A stretch of DNA of 64,000 nucleotides from Dongia rigui (lineage in GTDB: Bacteria > Pseudomonadota > Alphaproteobacteria > Dongiales > Dongiaceae), in assembly GCF_034044635.1 (NCBI RefSeq), contig NZ_JAXCLX010000003.1, positions 310,001 to 374,000 on the forward strand, given 5' to 3'. Positions 1 through 8,575 of this stretch are shown here, one piece after another (within the stretch, counting starts at the first letter, position 1; each line of letters begins with the position of its first letter). The notes below the pieces were generated by a model. That model saw only the letters and a program-made list of their open reading frames with translations. It was not told the origin of the DNA and made no database searches. Position numbers and translations under genes: made by a program.

Positions 1-187
1 CGTCGACGTCGTAGCCCTTCTTCTTCATCTCCGCCTGGCCTTCGGCGGCGACCTTCATGTCATTGTCGGCGATGACGACCTTGGCGCCGGCTTCGGCCAG
101 CGCTTCGACACAGGCAAGGCCGATCGCACGGCCACCGCCGGTCACCAGAGCCACGCGATTGTCGAGCTTGAATTTGTTGAGATACAT
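1..187 (-). CDS. SDR family oxidoreductase, N-terminal part only (runs off the left edge)
   Basis: The first 62 codons of a short-chain dehydrogenase are visible; the rest lies left of the window. After the start MYLNKFKLDNRVALVTGGG comes the Rossmann nucleotide-binding motif TGGGRAIG (about residues 16-23), then the second strand VVIADND, whose Asp suggests NAD(H) rather than NADP(H). The ATG at 185-187 follows a purine-rich AGAGAGAAG. It sits 46 bp downstream of the smoS stop on the same strand, so it is probably the last or next gene of the polyol operon and oxidises another polyol. In Rhodobacter the equivalent place is taken by a mannitol dehydrogenase of another family. The exact substrate cannot be told from this fragment. 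Confidence 0.85.
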   Translation of the reverse strand, partial: MYLNKFKLDNRVALVTGGGRAIGLACVEALAEAGAKVVIADNDMKVAAEGQAEMKKKGYDVD

Positions 188-233
188 CTTGGCTTCTCTC
201 TGTTCCTATAAGAGCCGCGCGGGTCACGCGCTT

Positions 234-1003
234 TCAGCTCATCCAATTGCCGCCATCGACATTGAGTGTCTGGGCGACGACGTAATCCGCATCGGCCGAG
301 GCGAGGAACACGGCGGCACCGGTATGGTCCTGCGGCGTTCCCATGCGACCGAACGGCACGGCTTCCCCGACAAGCCGCTTCTTTTCTCCCAGGGGTCTTT
401 TTTCATACTTTGCAAACAGCGCGTCGACCTCGCCCCACATGGGCGTGTCGACCACACCCGGCGCGATGCCATTGACGTTGATCTTGTATTTGATGAGATC
501 GAGCCCCGCCGATTGCGTGAGGCTGATGACGGCCGCCTTGGTCGCGCAATAGACGGAGACCAGCGCCTCGCCGCGCCGCCCCGCTTGGCTGGCCATGTTG
601 ACGATCTTGCCGCCGCGCCCTTGCGCGATCATTTGCTTTGCCACCGCCTGCAGCGTGAAAAAGAGGCCCTTCACATTGACGTCGAAGAGGAAGTCCCAGC
701 TTTTCTCGCTGACCTCGACAATGGGCGCCAGATCGAAGACGGCGGCGTTGTTGACCAGGATGTCGATGCCACCGGCACGTGTGACCACAGCCTTTACCAT
801 GTCGTCGATGGAGGCCTGCTTGGTGACGTCGAGCGTCACAAAAAAGGCCTTGGGCCCCAGCTTCTTGGCCAGCGCCTCACCGTCATGTTGCGCGAGATCG
901 GCAATGGCGACGGTTGCCCCTTCGGCCACATAGGCCTCGACAATGGCAGCGCCGATACCGCGCGCGCCACCCGTTACCACCGCGACTTTGCCAGCCAGCT
1001 TCA

Positions 1004-1004
<1 letters not shown>
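234..1004 (-). CDS. smoS: SmoS-type sorbitol (L-iditol 2-) dehydrogenase, SDR family
   Basis: A 256-aa classical SDR that should oxidise D-sorbitol (and related polyols) to the ketose with NAD+ in the cytoplasm. The cofactor motif TGGARGIG is at residues 11-18, the structural NNAA at 85-88, and the catalytic Ser139, Tyr152 and Lys156 sit in ASQAGRRGEALVSVYCATK. The stretch from SQAGRRGEAL to the end VDGGNWMS is nearly identical, as I recall it, to Rhodobacter sphaeroides SmoS. The start codon overlaps the smoK stop by one base (TGATG), so the two are translationally coupled. Being directly behind a complete polyol ABC importer supports the role. The substrate could be galactitol or another hexitol rather than sorbitol. 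Confidence 0.9.
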
Positions 1005-2005
<1,001 letters not shown>

Positions 2006-2050
2006 ATCAATGTCCCCCGATCACTTTTTTCATTTCCCAGATCATCATTT

Positions 2051-2881
2051 TCATTTCACCGCGCCGAAGGTGAGGCCGCGGACCAATTGCTTCTGGCTGA
2101 ACCAGCCCAGCACCAGGATGGGCGCGATGGCGAGCGTCGAGGCCGCCGAGAGCTTCGCCCAGAACAAACCTTCGGGACTCGAATAGGAGGCGATGAAGGT
2201 GGTGAGCGGTGCCGCTTCCGAGGTGGTGAGGTTCAAGGTCCAGAACGCCTCGTTCCACGCCAGGATCACATTGAGGAGAAGCGTCGAGGCCAGGCCCGGG
2301 ATCGCCATCGGTGTGAGCACATACACAAGTTCCTTGAGCGTCGTGGCGCCGTCCATGCGCGCGGCTTCCAGGATGTCCTTGGGGATTTCCTTGAAATAGG
2401 TGAACAGCATCCACACCACGATGGGCAGATTGCCGAGACACAGGACGAAGACCAGCCCGGCGCGGGAATCGAGCAGGCCGAAATCGCGGAAGATGAGATA
2501 GATCGGCACCAAGACGCCGACCGATGGCATCATCTTGGTGGAGAGCATCCACAGCAGAATATCTTTGGTGCGGTGGCTCGGCGCAAACGCCATCGCCCAG
2601 GCCGCGGGAATGGCGATAGCCATGGCGATGAGGGTCGAGCCGCCGGCGATGATGACCGAATTCATCGCGTGATGGAGATAATCGCTGCGCTCCTGCACAA
2701 CGGCGTAATTCTCGGTCGTCCAGTCGAAGAACAGGAAGCTCGGCGGCATGGCGAAGGCTTCGAGCTCCGTCTTGAAGCTCGCCAGCACCATCCACAGGAT
2801 GGGGAAGAAGATCAGGAAGCCGACGAAGAACGCGGCGGCGGTGTTGAAGACCTTGCGACCGGTGGTGACGCGCTGTGCCAT
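2051..2881 (-). CDS. smoG: Polyol ABC transporter permease (MalG type)
   Basis: A 276-aa inner-membrane permease of the CUT1 family, the second membrane subunit of the polyol importer. Six hydrophobic segments are visible, beginning with AAFFVGFLIFFPILWMVLAS. The cytoplasmic EAA loop that docks on the ATPase reads EAARMDGATTLKELVYVLTP (around residue 190), with the conserved Gly and Pro. The gene starts three bases after the smoF stop, so coupled translation is likely. Order and spacing match smoF-smoG in other alphaproteobacteria. Confidence 0.92.
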   Translation of the reverse strand: MAQRVTTGRKVFNTAAAFFVGFLIFFPILWMVLASFKTELEAFAMPPSFLFFDWTTENYAVVQERSDYLHHAMNSVIIAGGSTLIAMAIAIPAAWAMAFAPSHRTKDILLWMLSTKMMPSVGVLVPIYLIFRDFGLLDSRAGLVFVLCLGNLPIVVWMLFTYFKEIPKDILEAARMDGATTLKELVYVLTPMAIPGLASTLLLNVILAWNEAFWTLNLTTSEAAPLTTFIASYSSPEGLFWAKLSAASTLAIAPILVLGWFSQKQLVRGLTFGAVK

Positions 2882-2884
2882 CGC

Positions 2885-3757
2885 TCACGCCTCCAGATTG
2901 CGGCCGACGATGCGGACCAGGAAGAAGGCGACGATATTGGCGATCACCACGGCGATGAGGCCGCCGGCGGAGGCGCCGCCGACATCGTATTGCAGCAGCG
3001 CCTTCGAATAGATGAGGAAGGCGAGGTTCGTGGTCTGCGTACCCGGGCCGCCGCCGGTGGTGACGAAAATCTCGGCAAAAACGGTGAGCAGGAAGATGGT
3101 CTCGATGAGGATCACGACGGTGATCGGTCGCGCGAGATGCGGCAGCGTGATGTAGAAGAAGATCGAGAACGGGCCGGCGCCATCCATCACGGCCGCTTCC
3201 TTTTGCTCCTCATCCAGCGATTGCAGCGCGGTGAGAAGAATGAGGGCGGCGAAGGGCAGCCACTGCCAGGACACGATCAAGATGATCGAGAAGAGCGGCA
3301 TGTCGGTGAACCAGTCGACCGGTGTCGCGCCGAGAATCTGCGCGATCCAGGCAAAGAGGCCGGAGACCGGGTGCATCAACAGGTTCTTCCAAACCAGGGC
3401 ACTCACCGTCGGCATGACGAAGAAGGGGGCGATCACCATCAGGCGCACGATGCCTTGGCCGAACATCTCCTGATCGAGCAGCAGGGCGATAAGGACGCCA
3501 AGGACAATGGTGATGGCAAGGACCGAACCCACCAGAACGAGCGTGTTGCGCACCGAAGCCATGAAGGCGGGGTCGGTCACGAAATAGGTGAAGTTCTCGA
3601 GCCCGACAAAGGTCTCCATGCCGGGGTTCAAGAGATTGTAGTTGAGGGTCGAGAAATAGATCGTCATCGCCAGCGGGACGATCATCCAGAACAGCAGCAA
3701 GGCGACCGCAGGCGAGATGAGCAGACGGCCGATGGTTCTGGTTTGTTGTGTGGCCAT
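2885..3757 (-). CDS. smoF: Polyol ABC transporter permease (MalF type)
   Basis: A 290-aa inner-membrane permease, the first membrane subunit of the polyol importer. It has about six transmembrane stretches, starting at residues 12-33 (LLISPAVALLLFWMIVPLAM). The EAA docking loop EAAVMDGAGPFSIFFYITLP lies near residues 192-211. The ATG at 3757 has a strong GGGGAGGG ribosome site five bases upstream. It is separated from smoE by 169 bp that hold a nested inverted repeat, which may dampen read-through so that the binding protein is made in excess of the membrane subunits. That last point is inference. Confidence 0.92.
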   Translation of the reverse strand: MATQQTRTIGRLLISPAVALLLFWMIVPLAMTIYFSTLNYNLLNPGMETFVGLENFTYFVTDPAFMASVRNTLVLVGSVLAITIVLGVLIALLLDQEMFGQGIVRLMVIAPFFVMPTVSALVWKNLLMHPVSGLFAWIAQILGATPVDWFTDMPLFSIILIVSWQWLPFAALILLTALQSLDEEQKEAAVMDGAGPFSIFFYITLPHLARPITVVILIETIFLLTVFAEIFVTTGGGPGTQTTNLAFLIYSKALLQYDVGGASAGGLIAVVIANIVAFFLVRIVGRNLEA

Positions 3758-3781
3758 GACGCCCTCCCCGACTCTTTTGCT

Positions 3782-3882
3782 TCGTCATGGTCGGCGAAGG
3801 CCGACCATCCACGACTTTATCGGCAGCAACCGAGGTGTTGGATAGAAACTCATGGATGGTCGGCCTTCGCCGACCATGACGA
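3782..3882. repeat. Nested inverted repeat between smoE and smoF
   Basis: Two arms of about 29 bp (3785-3813 and 3851-3880) are reverse complements of each other apart from one base. Each arm is itself a small hairpin, GGTCGGC-GAAG-GCCGACC, so the RNA can fold either as two short hairpins or as one long stem. The 37-bp spacer looks like ordinary unique sequence. It sits inside the operon, where it could protect or terminate the upstream smoE message. The architecture matches the CCCGC-TTTC-GCGGG repeats at 5941-6024 and 20781-20855, although the sequence differs. Confidence 0.85.
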
Positions 3883-3926
3883 TAAGGGTATGCGAGCGGC
3901 GGAGACCGCCGCTCGCAACACTTCGC

Positions 3927-5240
3927 TTACTTAATGTAGCCGGCGCGGGTCATTTCACGCTCGACCGCGGTCTGGGCGGCGGCCAGGGCGTCGTCGACGC
4001 TGGTGGTGCCGGCAAGCGCTGCCGAGAAGTGTTGACCGACCGTGGTGCCGAGGCCCTGGAATTCAGGGATGGCGGCGTATTGCACGCCGACATAGGGCAC
4101 CGGCTTCACCGTCGGATGGTCCGGGTCAGCCGAGTTGATCGAGTCGATCGTCGGCTTGGCGAAGGGGGCTGCCTTCAAATATTCCGGGTTGTTGTAGAGC
4201 GAGGTACGGGTGCCCGGCGGCACGTTGGCCCAGCCTTCTTTCGAGGCCACGAGTTCCGTGTACTTCTTCGAGGTCGCCCAGGCGATGAACTTCTCGGCGG
4301 CTTCGACCTTCTGCGAGCCAGCGGGGATCGCGAGGCTCCAGGCCCAGAGCCAGTTGGCGTTCTTGCCGAGGCCCTTGTTCGGCGCCAGCGCGAAGCCGAC
4401 CTTGTCCGCGACCTTCGAATCCTTCGGGTTGGTCACGAAGGACGCAGCGACGGTGGCATCGATCCACATGCCGCACTTACCCGCGTTGAACAAAGCGAGG
4501 TTTTCATTGAAGCCGTTGGAGCTGGCGCCCGGAGGGCCGGCATCCTTCATGAGGTTCACATAGGTCGTGAGCGTGTCTTTCCATTCCGCGCTGTCGAACT
4601 GCGGATGCCACTTCTCGTCGAACCAGCGGGCACCGAAGGAGTTCGACATGGCAGTGAGGAACGCCATGTTCTCGCCCCAGCCGGCCTTGCCGCGCAGGCA
4701 AATGCCGTAGGTCTCGGTCGACTTGTCGGTCATCTTCTTGGCGGCGTCGACGATGAAGTCCCAGGTGGGCGCTTCCGGCATTTTGAGGCCGGCCTTCTCC
4801 ATCAGGTCGGTGCGGTACATGACCATGGAGCTCTCGCCGTAGAAGGGTGCGGCGTAGAGCTTGCCGCCGCTTGAAAGGGCGGCGCGGATTTTCGGCAACA
4901 GATCGTCGACATCGTAATCGGCGCCGAGATTGTCGAGCGGCACCAGCCATTCCTTGCCGGCCCAGATCGGCACTTCATAGGTGCCGATGGTGAGCACGTC
5001 GAACTGGCCGCCCTTGGTGGCGATGTCGGTCGTCACCTTCTGCCTGAGCACGTTCTCTTCCAGGGTCACCCACTTCACTGCGATGTCGGGATTGGCCTTG
5101 GTGAATTCCTCGGTGAGACCCTGCATGCGAATCATATCGCCGTTGTTGACGGTGGCGATGGTCAGGGTCGTTTCGGCAAAAGCGGTGCTGGTAGCAAAGA
5201 TCGATGCGGCCCCAATGAGGCCGGCTAGCAGTCTGTTCAT
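3927..5240 (-). CDS. smoE: Polyol ABC transporter periplasmic substrate-binding protein
   Basis: A 437-aa extracellular solute-binding protein (family 1, MalE-like) that captures the polyol in the periplasm for SmoFGK. It begins with a signal peptide, MNRLLAGLIGAASIFATSTA plus FA, probably cleaved before ETTLTIATVNNGDM. The frame is open further upstream to 5354, but the ATG at 5240 is chosen because GGAGG lies six bases in front of it and the signal peptide starts there. The C-terminal half has Trp/Tyr-rich segments (NANWLWAWSLAIPAGSQKVE) typical of sorbitol/mannitol-binding proteins. It is the first gene after an 806-bp regulatory gap with two operator-like palindromes 25-56 bases upstream of its start. 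Confidence 0.93.
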   Translation of the reverse strand: MNRLLAGLIGAASIFATSTAFAETTLTIATVNNGDMIRMQGLTEEFTKANPDIAVKWVTLEENVLRQKVTTDIATKGGQFDVLTIGTYEVPIWAGKEWLVPLDNLGADYDVDDLLPKIRAALSSGGKLYAAPFYGESSMVMYRTDLMEKAGLKMPEAPTWDFIVDAAKKMTDKSTETYGICLRGKAGWGENMAFLTAMSNSFGARWFDEKWHPQFDSAEWKDTLTTYVNLMKDAGPPGASSNGFNENLALFNAGKCGMWIDATVAASFVTNPKDSKVADKVGFALAPNKGLGKNANWLWAWSLAIPAGSQKVEAAEKFIAWATSKKYTELVASKEGWANVPPGTRTSLYNNPEYLKAAPFAKPTIDSINSADPDHPTVKPVPYVGVQYAAIPEFQGLGTTVGQHFSAALAGTTSVDDALAAAQTAVEREMTRAGYIK

Positions 5241-5264
5241 TGTCATCCTCCCAGAGCCTATCGT

Positions 5265-5296
5265 GAGCATATGCTCCGATATTGAGCATACGCTCA
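5265..5296 (-). promoter_or_regulatory. Tandem operator-like palindromes upstream of smoE
   Basis: GAGCATATGCTC at 5265-5276 is a perfect 12-bp palindrome. A second copy, TGAGCATACGCTCA (5283-5296), is a near-perfect 14-bp palindrome whose centre lies 19 bp from the first, about two helical turns. Both sit just upstream of the smoE ribosome-binding site. Tandem palindromes at this place suggest the binding site of the SorC-family regulator encoded at 6047-6994. The regulator assignment is inference from proximity only. Confidence 0.6.
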
Positions 5297-5866
5297 CACC
5301 AGGACGTGCCTGTGTCAATGCCAATTCGACGCTGCGTCGCAGCAAGGGGCGCACTCGGCGGCCGGCGCCGAGGGATTGGCGATGAGCAGGTGAGATTTTT
5401 CAGTCGGCCCCCACCCCCGCCGACGTATGTCGGCATTCGCCGACGGGCCTCCCCCTGAAGGTGGGAGGGCTTTGGAGCGAGGCGGTTGCGACGGCTTCTC
5501 TCGATCTCTTCGTCGTTTCTCTTCAGATTCCCACTCGGTACCGCTCGGACAGGTGAGCCGGCCGTGCGTGTCGGCCGTGACGGGCGGAGCTTCCTGCTGC
5601 GCCGAAGGGGAATCCGGTCACCGCATCGGATCCGGCGGGGATGGGTGTTTCCTCGACCATCCGCAAGGACGCCCTTGTCACCCCATGGCGCTCGGGGGAT
5701 CGCTCATCCGTCCGATCCGGGAGGCCGGTTTGAAGCCACCGGCCGGGGCCGCCCCCACAATAAAGGGGAGCCGATATGTACGGCCTGCGCCGTGGCAAGG
5801 CTTGCGCCGATCGACAACCGAGCGGTCCCGGATGGGCACCGGGGAGAATTCGTGTGCACATCTCAA
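5297..5866 (-). other. Unidentified GC-rich, hairpin-rich tract (possible long leader or non-coding RNA)
   Basis: No recognisable gene lies here. Short open frames exist in several phases but none has a convincing ribosome site or recognisable protein. Hairpins are frequent: CTCGGCG-GCCGG-CGCCGAG (5354-5372), CCTCCC..GGGAGG (5448-5468), GGCCGGT..ACCGGCC (5723-5744) and CCCC-ACAATAAA-GGGG (around 5753-5767). At the right edge a promoter-like element points leftward into the tract (5867-5895), so it could be transcribed as an RNA or as a 600-nt leader of smoE. I compared it by eye with tmRNA, RNase P RNA, SRP RNA and the cobalamin, TPP and FMN riboswitches and found no convincing match. A decayed gene is the alternative. 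Confidence 0.4.
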
Positions 5867-5895
5867 CTAGTATCAAATTCCTAGTCGCTTGTCAA
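5867..5895 (-). promoter_or_regulatory. Putative sigma-70 promoter reading toward smoE
   Basis: On the minus strand a perfect -35 hexamer TTGACA (5895-5890) is followed after 17 bases by TACTAG (5872-5867), a weak -10. The area is distinctly AT-rich against the GC-rich flanks. It overlaps two inverted repeats, TCAAGAA..TTCTTGA (5892-5917) and ACTAG..CTAGT (5866-5885), which could be operator half-sites. Transcription would start near 5860 and run through the unexplained tract into smoE. Confidence 0.45.
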
Positions 5896-5940
5896 GAACA
5901 AATTGGGAACTTCTTGAAGGGGCCGCAGTCCGGCACATCC

Positions 5941-6024
5941 ATGGATCCCCGCTTTCGCGGGGATGACAGATGGGGTGGTTGGGCCGTTGCCTCTTTGTCA
6001 CCCCCGCGAAAGCGGGGATCCATC
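5941..6024. repeat. Nested inverted repeat of the CCCGC-TTTC-GCGGG family
   Basis: Two 28-bp arms (5941-5968 and 5997-6024) are reverse complements at 27 of 28 positions and flank a 28-bp spacer. Each arm contains its own hairpin: ATCCCCGC-TTTC-GCGGGGAT in the left arm, a slight variant in the right. This is the widespread proteobacterial intergenic repeat whose translation reads like DPRFRGDD or PRKRGS. It ends 22 bp from the stop of the SorC-type regulator gene and may serve as its transcript end. Confidence 0.88.
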
Positions 6025-6046
6025 GGCGTGTTGTTCCGGAGGTTGC

Positions 6047-6994
6047 TTAGCCGAGCAGCGCTTTTGCTGTGGCTTCGTCGGTGATGAGGCCGTTGAGGAT
6101 GCCGCCTTTGAGGGCCGCGCGCATGGCGGTGACTTTGGCTTGGCCGAGGGCGGCGCCGACGGTGAGGGATTCGGCCGGGACCCGGTGGGGCACGGAGGTC
6201 ACGCGCTTGTTGGTGCCGGCATCGATGACGCGGCCCTCGGCATCGAAGGCCCAGGCGGTTACCTCGCCCACCGCGCCGAGGCGCATGAGTTCGAGGAGTT
6301 CGTCGCGCGTGATGAAGCCGTCGACATGAACCTGGGCGCCCTGGTCGATCTGGCCGATGCCAACCAGGCGCAGATCGGCATTCTCGGCAATGGCGCGCAC
6401 GCGGGTCACCGCCGCGATCTGCAGCAATTGCGACCGCTCGGCCTCGGAGGAGACGAAGACGGGGAGAGGCATCGGGTAATGCCGCGCCTTGGTGAGATCG
6501 GCAAGGCGCGCCAGGGGATCGAAGAAGCTTGCCGAACCGTCGGGCGAAATGTTGCCGACCAGCGAGACGACCTGATGGTTGGGGCAGTCCATCGGCGCCA
6601 ATTGCTCGACCGCAGCACGCATGACGCGGCCGGTACCGATGGCGATGATGACGGGCTTTTCCGAGCGCAGCGTCTGTTCCAGCAAGGCGGCGGCCCGTTC
6701 GGCAAGGCCCGCCACATTCAGCGGATTGGCGAGATCGGTCGGCGCCACTTCGCAATATTTCAGCCCGTAGCGATCCTTCAAGCGCTTGGCGAGTTCCATA
6801 CAAGCGGCGATGGGATGTTCGAGGCGGAAGGTGATCAACCGCTCGGACAGGCAGAGCGAGACCAGGCGCTGTGCCGTGGCGCGCGACACCTTGAGCTTCT
6901 TGGCGATCTCGTCCTGGGTGTGGCCAGCGATGTAATAGAGCCAGCCGGCGCGGGCGGCATCGTCGAGGCGCGAGCTTTCGCCGTCATTGGCCAT
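6047..6994 (-). CDS. SorC-family sugar-binding transcriptional regulator
   Basis: A 315-aa regulator, probably controlling the smo polyol genes. The N-terminal helix-turn-helix lies within about residues 20-55 (HTQDEIAKKLKVSRATAQRL), followed by the SorC/DeoR C-terminal sugar-phosphate-binding domain with an AIGTGRVMRAAVEQL segment. The frame continues to a GTG at 7003, but the ATG at 6994 is preferred because AAGG lies eight bases upstream. It overlaps the end of the HAD phosphatase gene by 11 bp, so the two are co-transcribed. The effector is likely a polyol or its phosphate. The tandem palindromes before smoE are candidate targets. Confidence 0.9.
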   Translation of the reverse strand: MANDGESSRLDDAARAGWLYYIAGHTQDEIAKKLKVSRATAQRLVSLCLSERLITFRLEHPIAACMELAKRLKDRYGLKYCEVAPTDLANPLNVAGLAERAAALLEQTLRSEKPVIIAIGTGRVMRAAVEQLAPMDCPNHQVVSLVGNISPDGSASFFDPLARLADLTKARHYPMPLPVFVSSEAERSQLLQIAAVTRVRAIAENADLRLVGIGQIDQGAQVHVDGFITRDELLELMRLGAVGEVTAWAFDAEGRVIDAGTNKRVTSVPHRVPAESLTVGAALGQAKVTAMRAALKGGILNGLITDEATAKALLG

Positions 6995-7670
6995 GGCCGG
7001 CACCTTGGGCGAATTGGAGCGCCTGTTCGATTTCGCTCATATGCGTGAAAACACGGTCGGCGCCCGCCGCCAGCAGATGGCCGGCGCCGTCACGATCCTT
7101 GTAATGGCTGCCGCCGACAAACCCCCAGACACTCATTCCCGCCGCCTTCCCCGCCGTGACGCCGCTGGCGCTGTCCTCGATCACTAAACATCGGCGAGGT
7201 TCGCGCTGCATCGTCGCGGCCGCCAGCAGGAAGAGATCCGGCGCCGGTTTGGCATGGGCAACCATGCCGGCCGTGAAGATGCGGCTTTCGAAGTAGGGGG
7301 AAAGGCCGACCAAGTTCAAGGAGAATTTGATCCGCGCCAAATCGCTCGACGAGGCGAGGCAATGCGGTATTTCAAGCGCTTGCAGGAGTTTTTCGATATG
7401 CGGCATGGCTTCGAGGCCGCTTGAAAAGGCGGTCTCGATATCGCGCCGCAAGTCTGTGACGAAGATTTCCGGCATGGCCCGGCCGAGGGCCGCTTCGTAA
7501 TGGCGCGCCACCTCAGCCAGGCTGCGGCCCAGGAAGCGCTGCATCACCTCGGCCAGATCGAGAGAGATGCCGTGTTGGCGCAACTGATGGTGGACGGCGC
7601 TGCAGGCCAGCACTTCGCTGTCGATGAGAACGCCGTCGCAATCGAAGATGATGAGGTCGAACGCCGCCAT
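6984..7670 (-). CDS. HAD-superfamily phosphatase (beta-phosphoglucomutase/GPP-like, subfamily IA)
   Basis: A 228-aa cytosolic HAD hydrolase. Motif I is FDCDGVLIDSE with the nucleophile Asp10 and acid Asp12. Motif II is the Ser in CLASSSD, motif III the Lys in AHAKPAPDLF, and motif IV the Asp pair in VIEDSASGV. A helical cap domain lies between motifs I and II. HAD phosphatases of this type often accompany smo/mtl polyol operons and may dephosphorylate sugar or polyol phosphates. It lies 75 bp after iolB and overlaps the SorC regulator gene, so it could be the last inositol-side gene or the first polyol-side gene. The substrate is unknown. Confidence 0.88.
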   Translation of the reverse strand: MAAFDLIIFDCDGVLIDSEVLACSAVHHQLRQHGISLDLAEVMQRFLGRSLAEVARHYEAALGRAMPEIFVTDLRRDIETAFSSGLEAMPHIEKLLQALEIPHCLASSSDLARIKFSLNLVGLSPYFESRIFTAGMVAHAKPAPDLFLLAAATMQREPRRCLVIEDSASGVTAGKAAGMSVWGFVGGSHYKDRDGAGHLLAAGADRVFTHMSEIEQALQFAQGAGHGQ

Positions 7671-7745
7671 GGCCCGCTTGCCAAATGGAACAAGGGGCGC
7701 ACGGTAGGCCGAGCGGGCGCGCAGTTCAAGACAGGTGGAGAAGTC

Positions 7746-8558
7746 TTACTTCTTCACGATCCATTCGTGCTGGGGATCGTTCTTGAAGCACCAGCGGCGC
7801 TCCGGCCCCGCCATCACGTTGAGGTAATAGAGGTCGTAGCCGTGGGGAGCGCCGACCGGGTGATAGCCTTCTGGCACCATCACCACATCGCCATTCTCGA
7901 CCGCCATGGTCTGGTCGATCGAGCGGTCATCAGTATAGACGCGCTGGAAAGCAAAACCCTGTGAGGGGTTGAGGCGGTGGTAATAGGTCTCTTCCAACTT
8001 CGTTTCGACGGGTGCCGCCGAGGTGTCGTGCTTGTGCGGCGGATAGGAAGACCAATTGCCGCCCGGCGTCACCACCTCGACCACCAGCAGGCCATCGGCC
8101 GGCGCGGTCTCGGGCAGGATGTTGTAGACATGGCGGACATTGCTGCCCTTGCCGCGTTCCTCATAGGCCACGTCCTTGGGTGCGATGAGGCGTATGGGCG
8201 AACTGCCCTTGCCGCCGGGTGCGGAACACACCGCCAGTTCGACATCACTGAGTGCCGTCACATGGCAAGGGATGCCGGCCGGGGCATAGACGGAGTAAGG
8301 CGCCTTCCCTTCAAAAGGCGAGTTGCGCTCGCCGATGTTGCGGAAGGTCTCATTGCCCGCCGCGACATCGGCGCGACCGGCGACGAGGACGAGGCAGTGT
8401 TCACGCGCATCGGCCGCGACGTCGATCTTCTGCCCGCTCTTCAAGTGATAAAGATCGAAGCCGACATGGCCCCAGCCCGCACTTTGCGGCGTGATGTGAT
8501 GCACCCGCCCCTGCGCATCAGGGGCTTTCGACTTCACGAGTAAATCCCGCTGGGCCAT
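7746..8558 (-). CDS. iolB: 5-deoxy-glucuronate isomerase
   Basis: A 270-aa cupin-fold enzyme that converts 5-deoxy-D-glucuronate to 5-dehydro-2-deoxy-D-gluconate in myo-inositol breakdown. The family-specific SSYPPHKHD metal-binding stretch (Lys-His-Asp preceded by Pro-Pro-His), EETYYHRLNPSQGFAFQRVY and the C-terminal GYHPVGAPHGYDLYYLNVMA are all present. A GAGG ribosome site lies seven bases before the ATG at 8558. It is the last iol gene of the minus-strand operon, 17 bp downstream of iolE. Length and motifs are typical. Confidence 0.96.
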   Translation of the reverse strand: MAQRDLLVKSKAPDAQGRVHHITPQSAGWGHVGFDLYHLKSGQKIDVAADAREHCLVLVAGRADVAAGNETFRNIGERNSPFEGKAPYSVYAPAGIPCHVTALSDVELAVCSAPGGKGSSPIRLIAPKDVAYEERGKGSNVRHVYNILPETAPADGLLVVEVVTPGGNWSSYPPHKHDTSAAPVETKLEETYYHRLNPSQGFAFQRVYTDDRSIDQTMAVENGDVVMVPEGYHPVGAPHGYDLYYLNVMAGPERRWCFKNDPQHEWIVKK

Positions 8559-8575
8559 GATCGGACCTCTATCCT

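Noticed and set aside
5400-5870. Cobalamin riboswitch (GGGGAATCCGGT and a CCCCCAC block are present)
   Set aside because: The conserved blocks are about 120 nt apart and out of order, and the remaining conserved elements are missing.
5523-5876. 117-codon minus-strand frame and overlapping plus-strand frames in the smoE upstream tract
   Set aside because: Several frames are open at once because of high GC; none has a good ribosome site or recognisable family, so the tract is left as unidentified.
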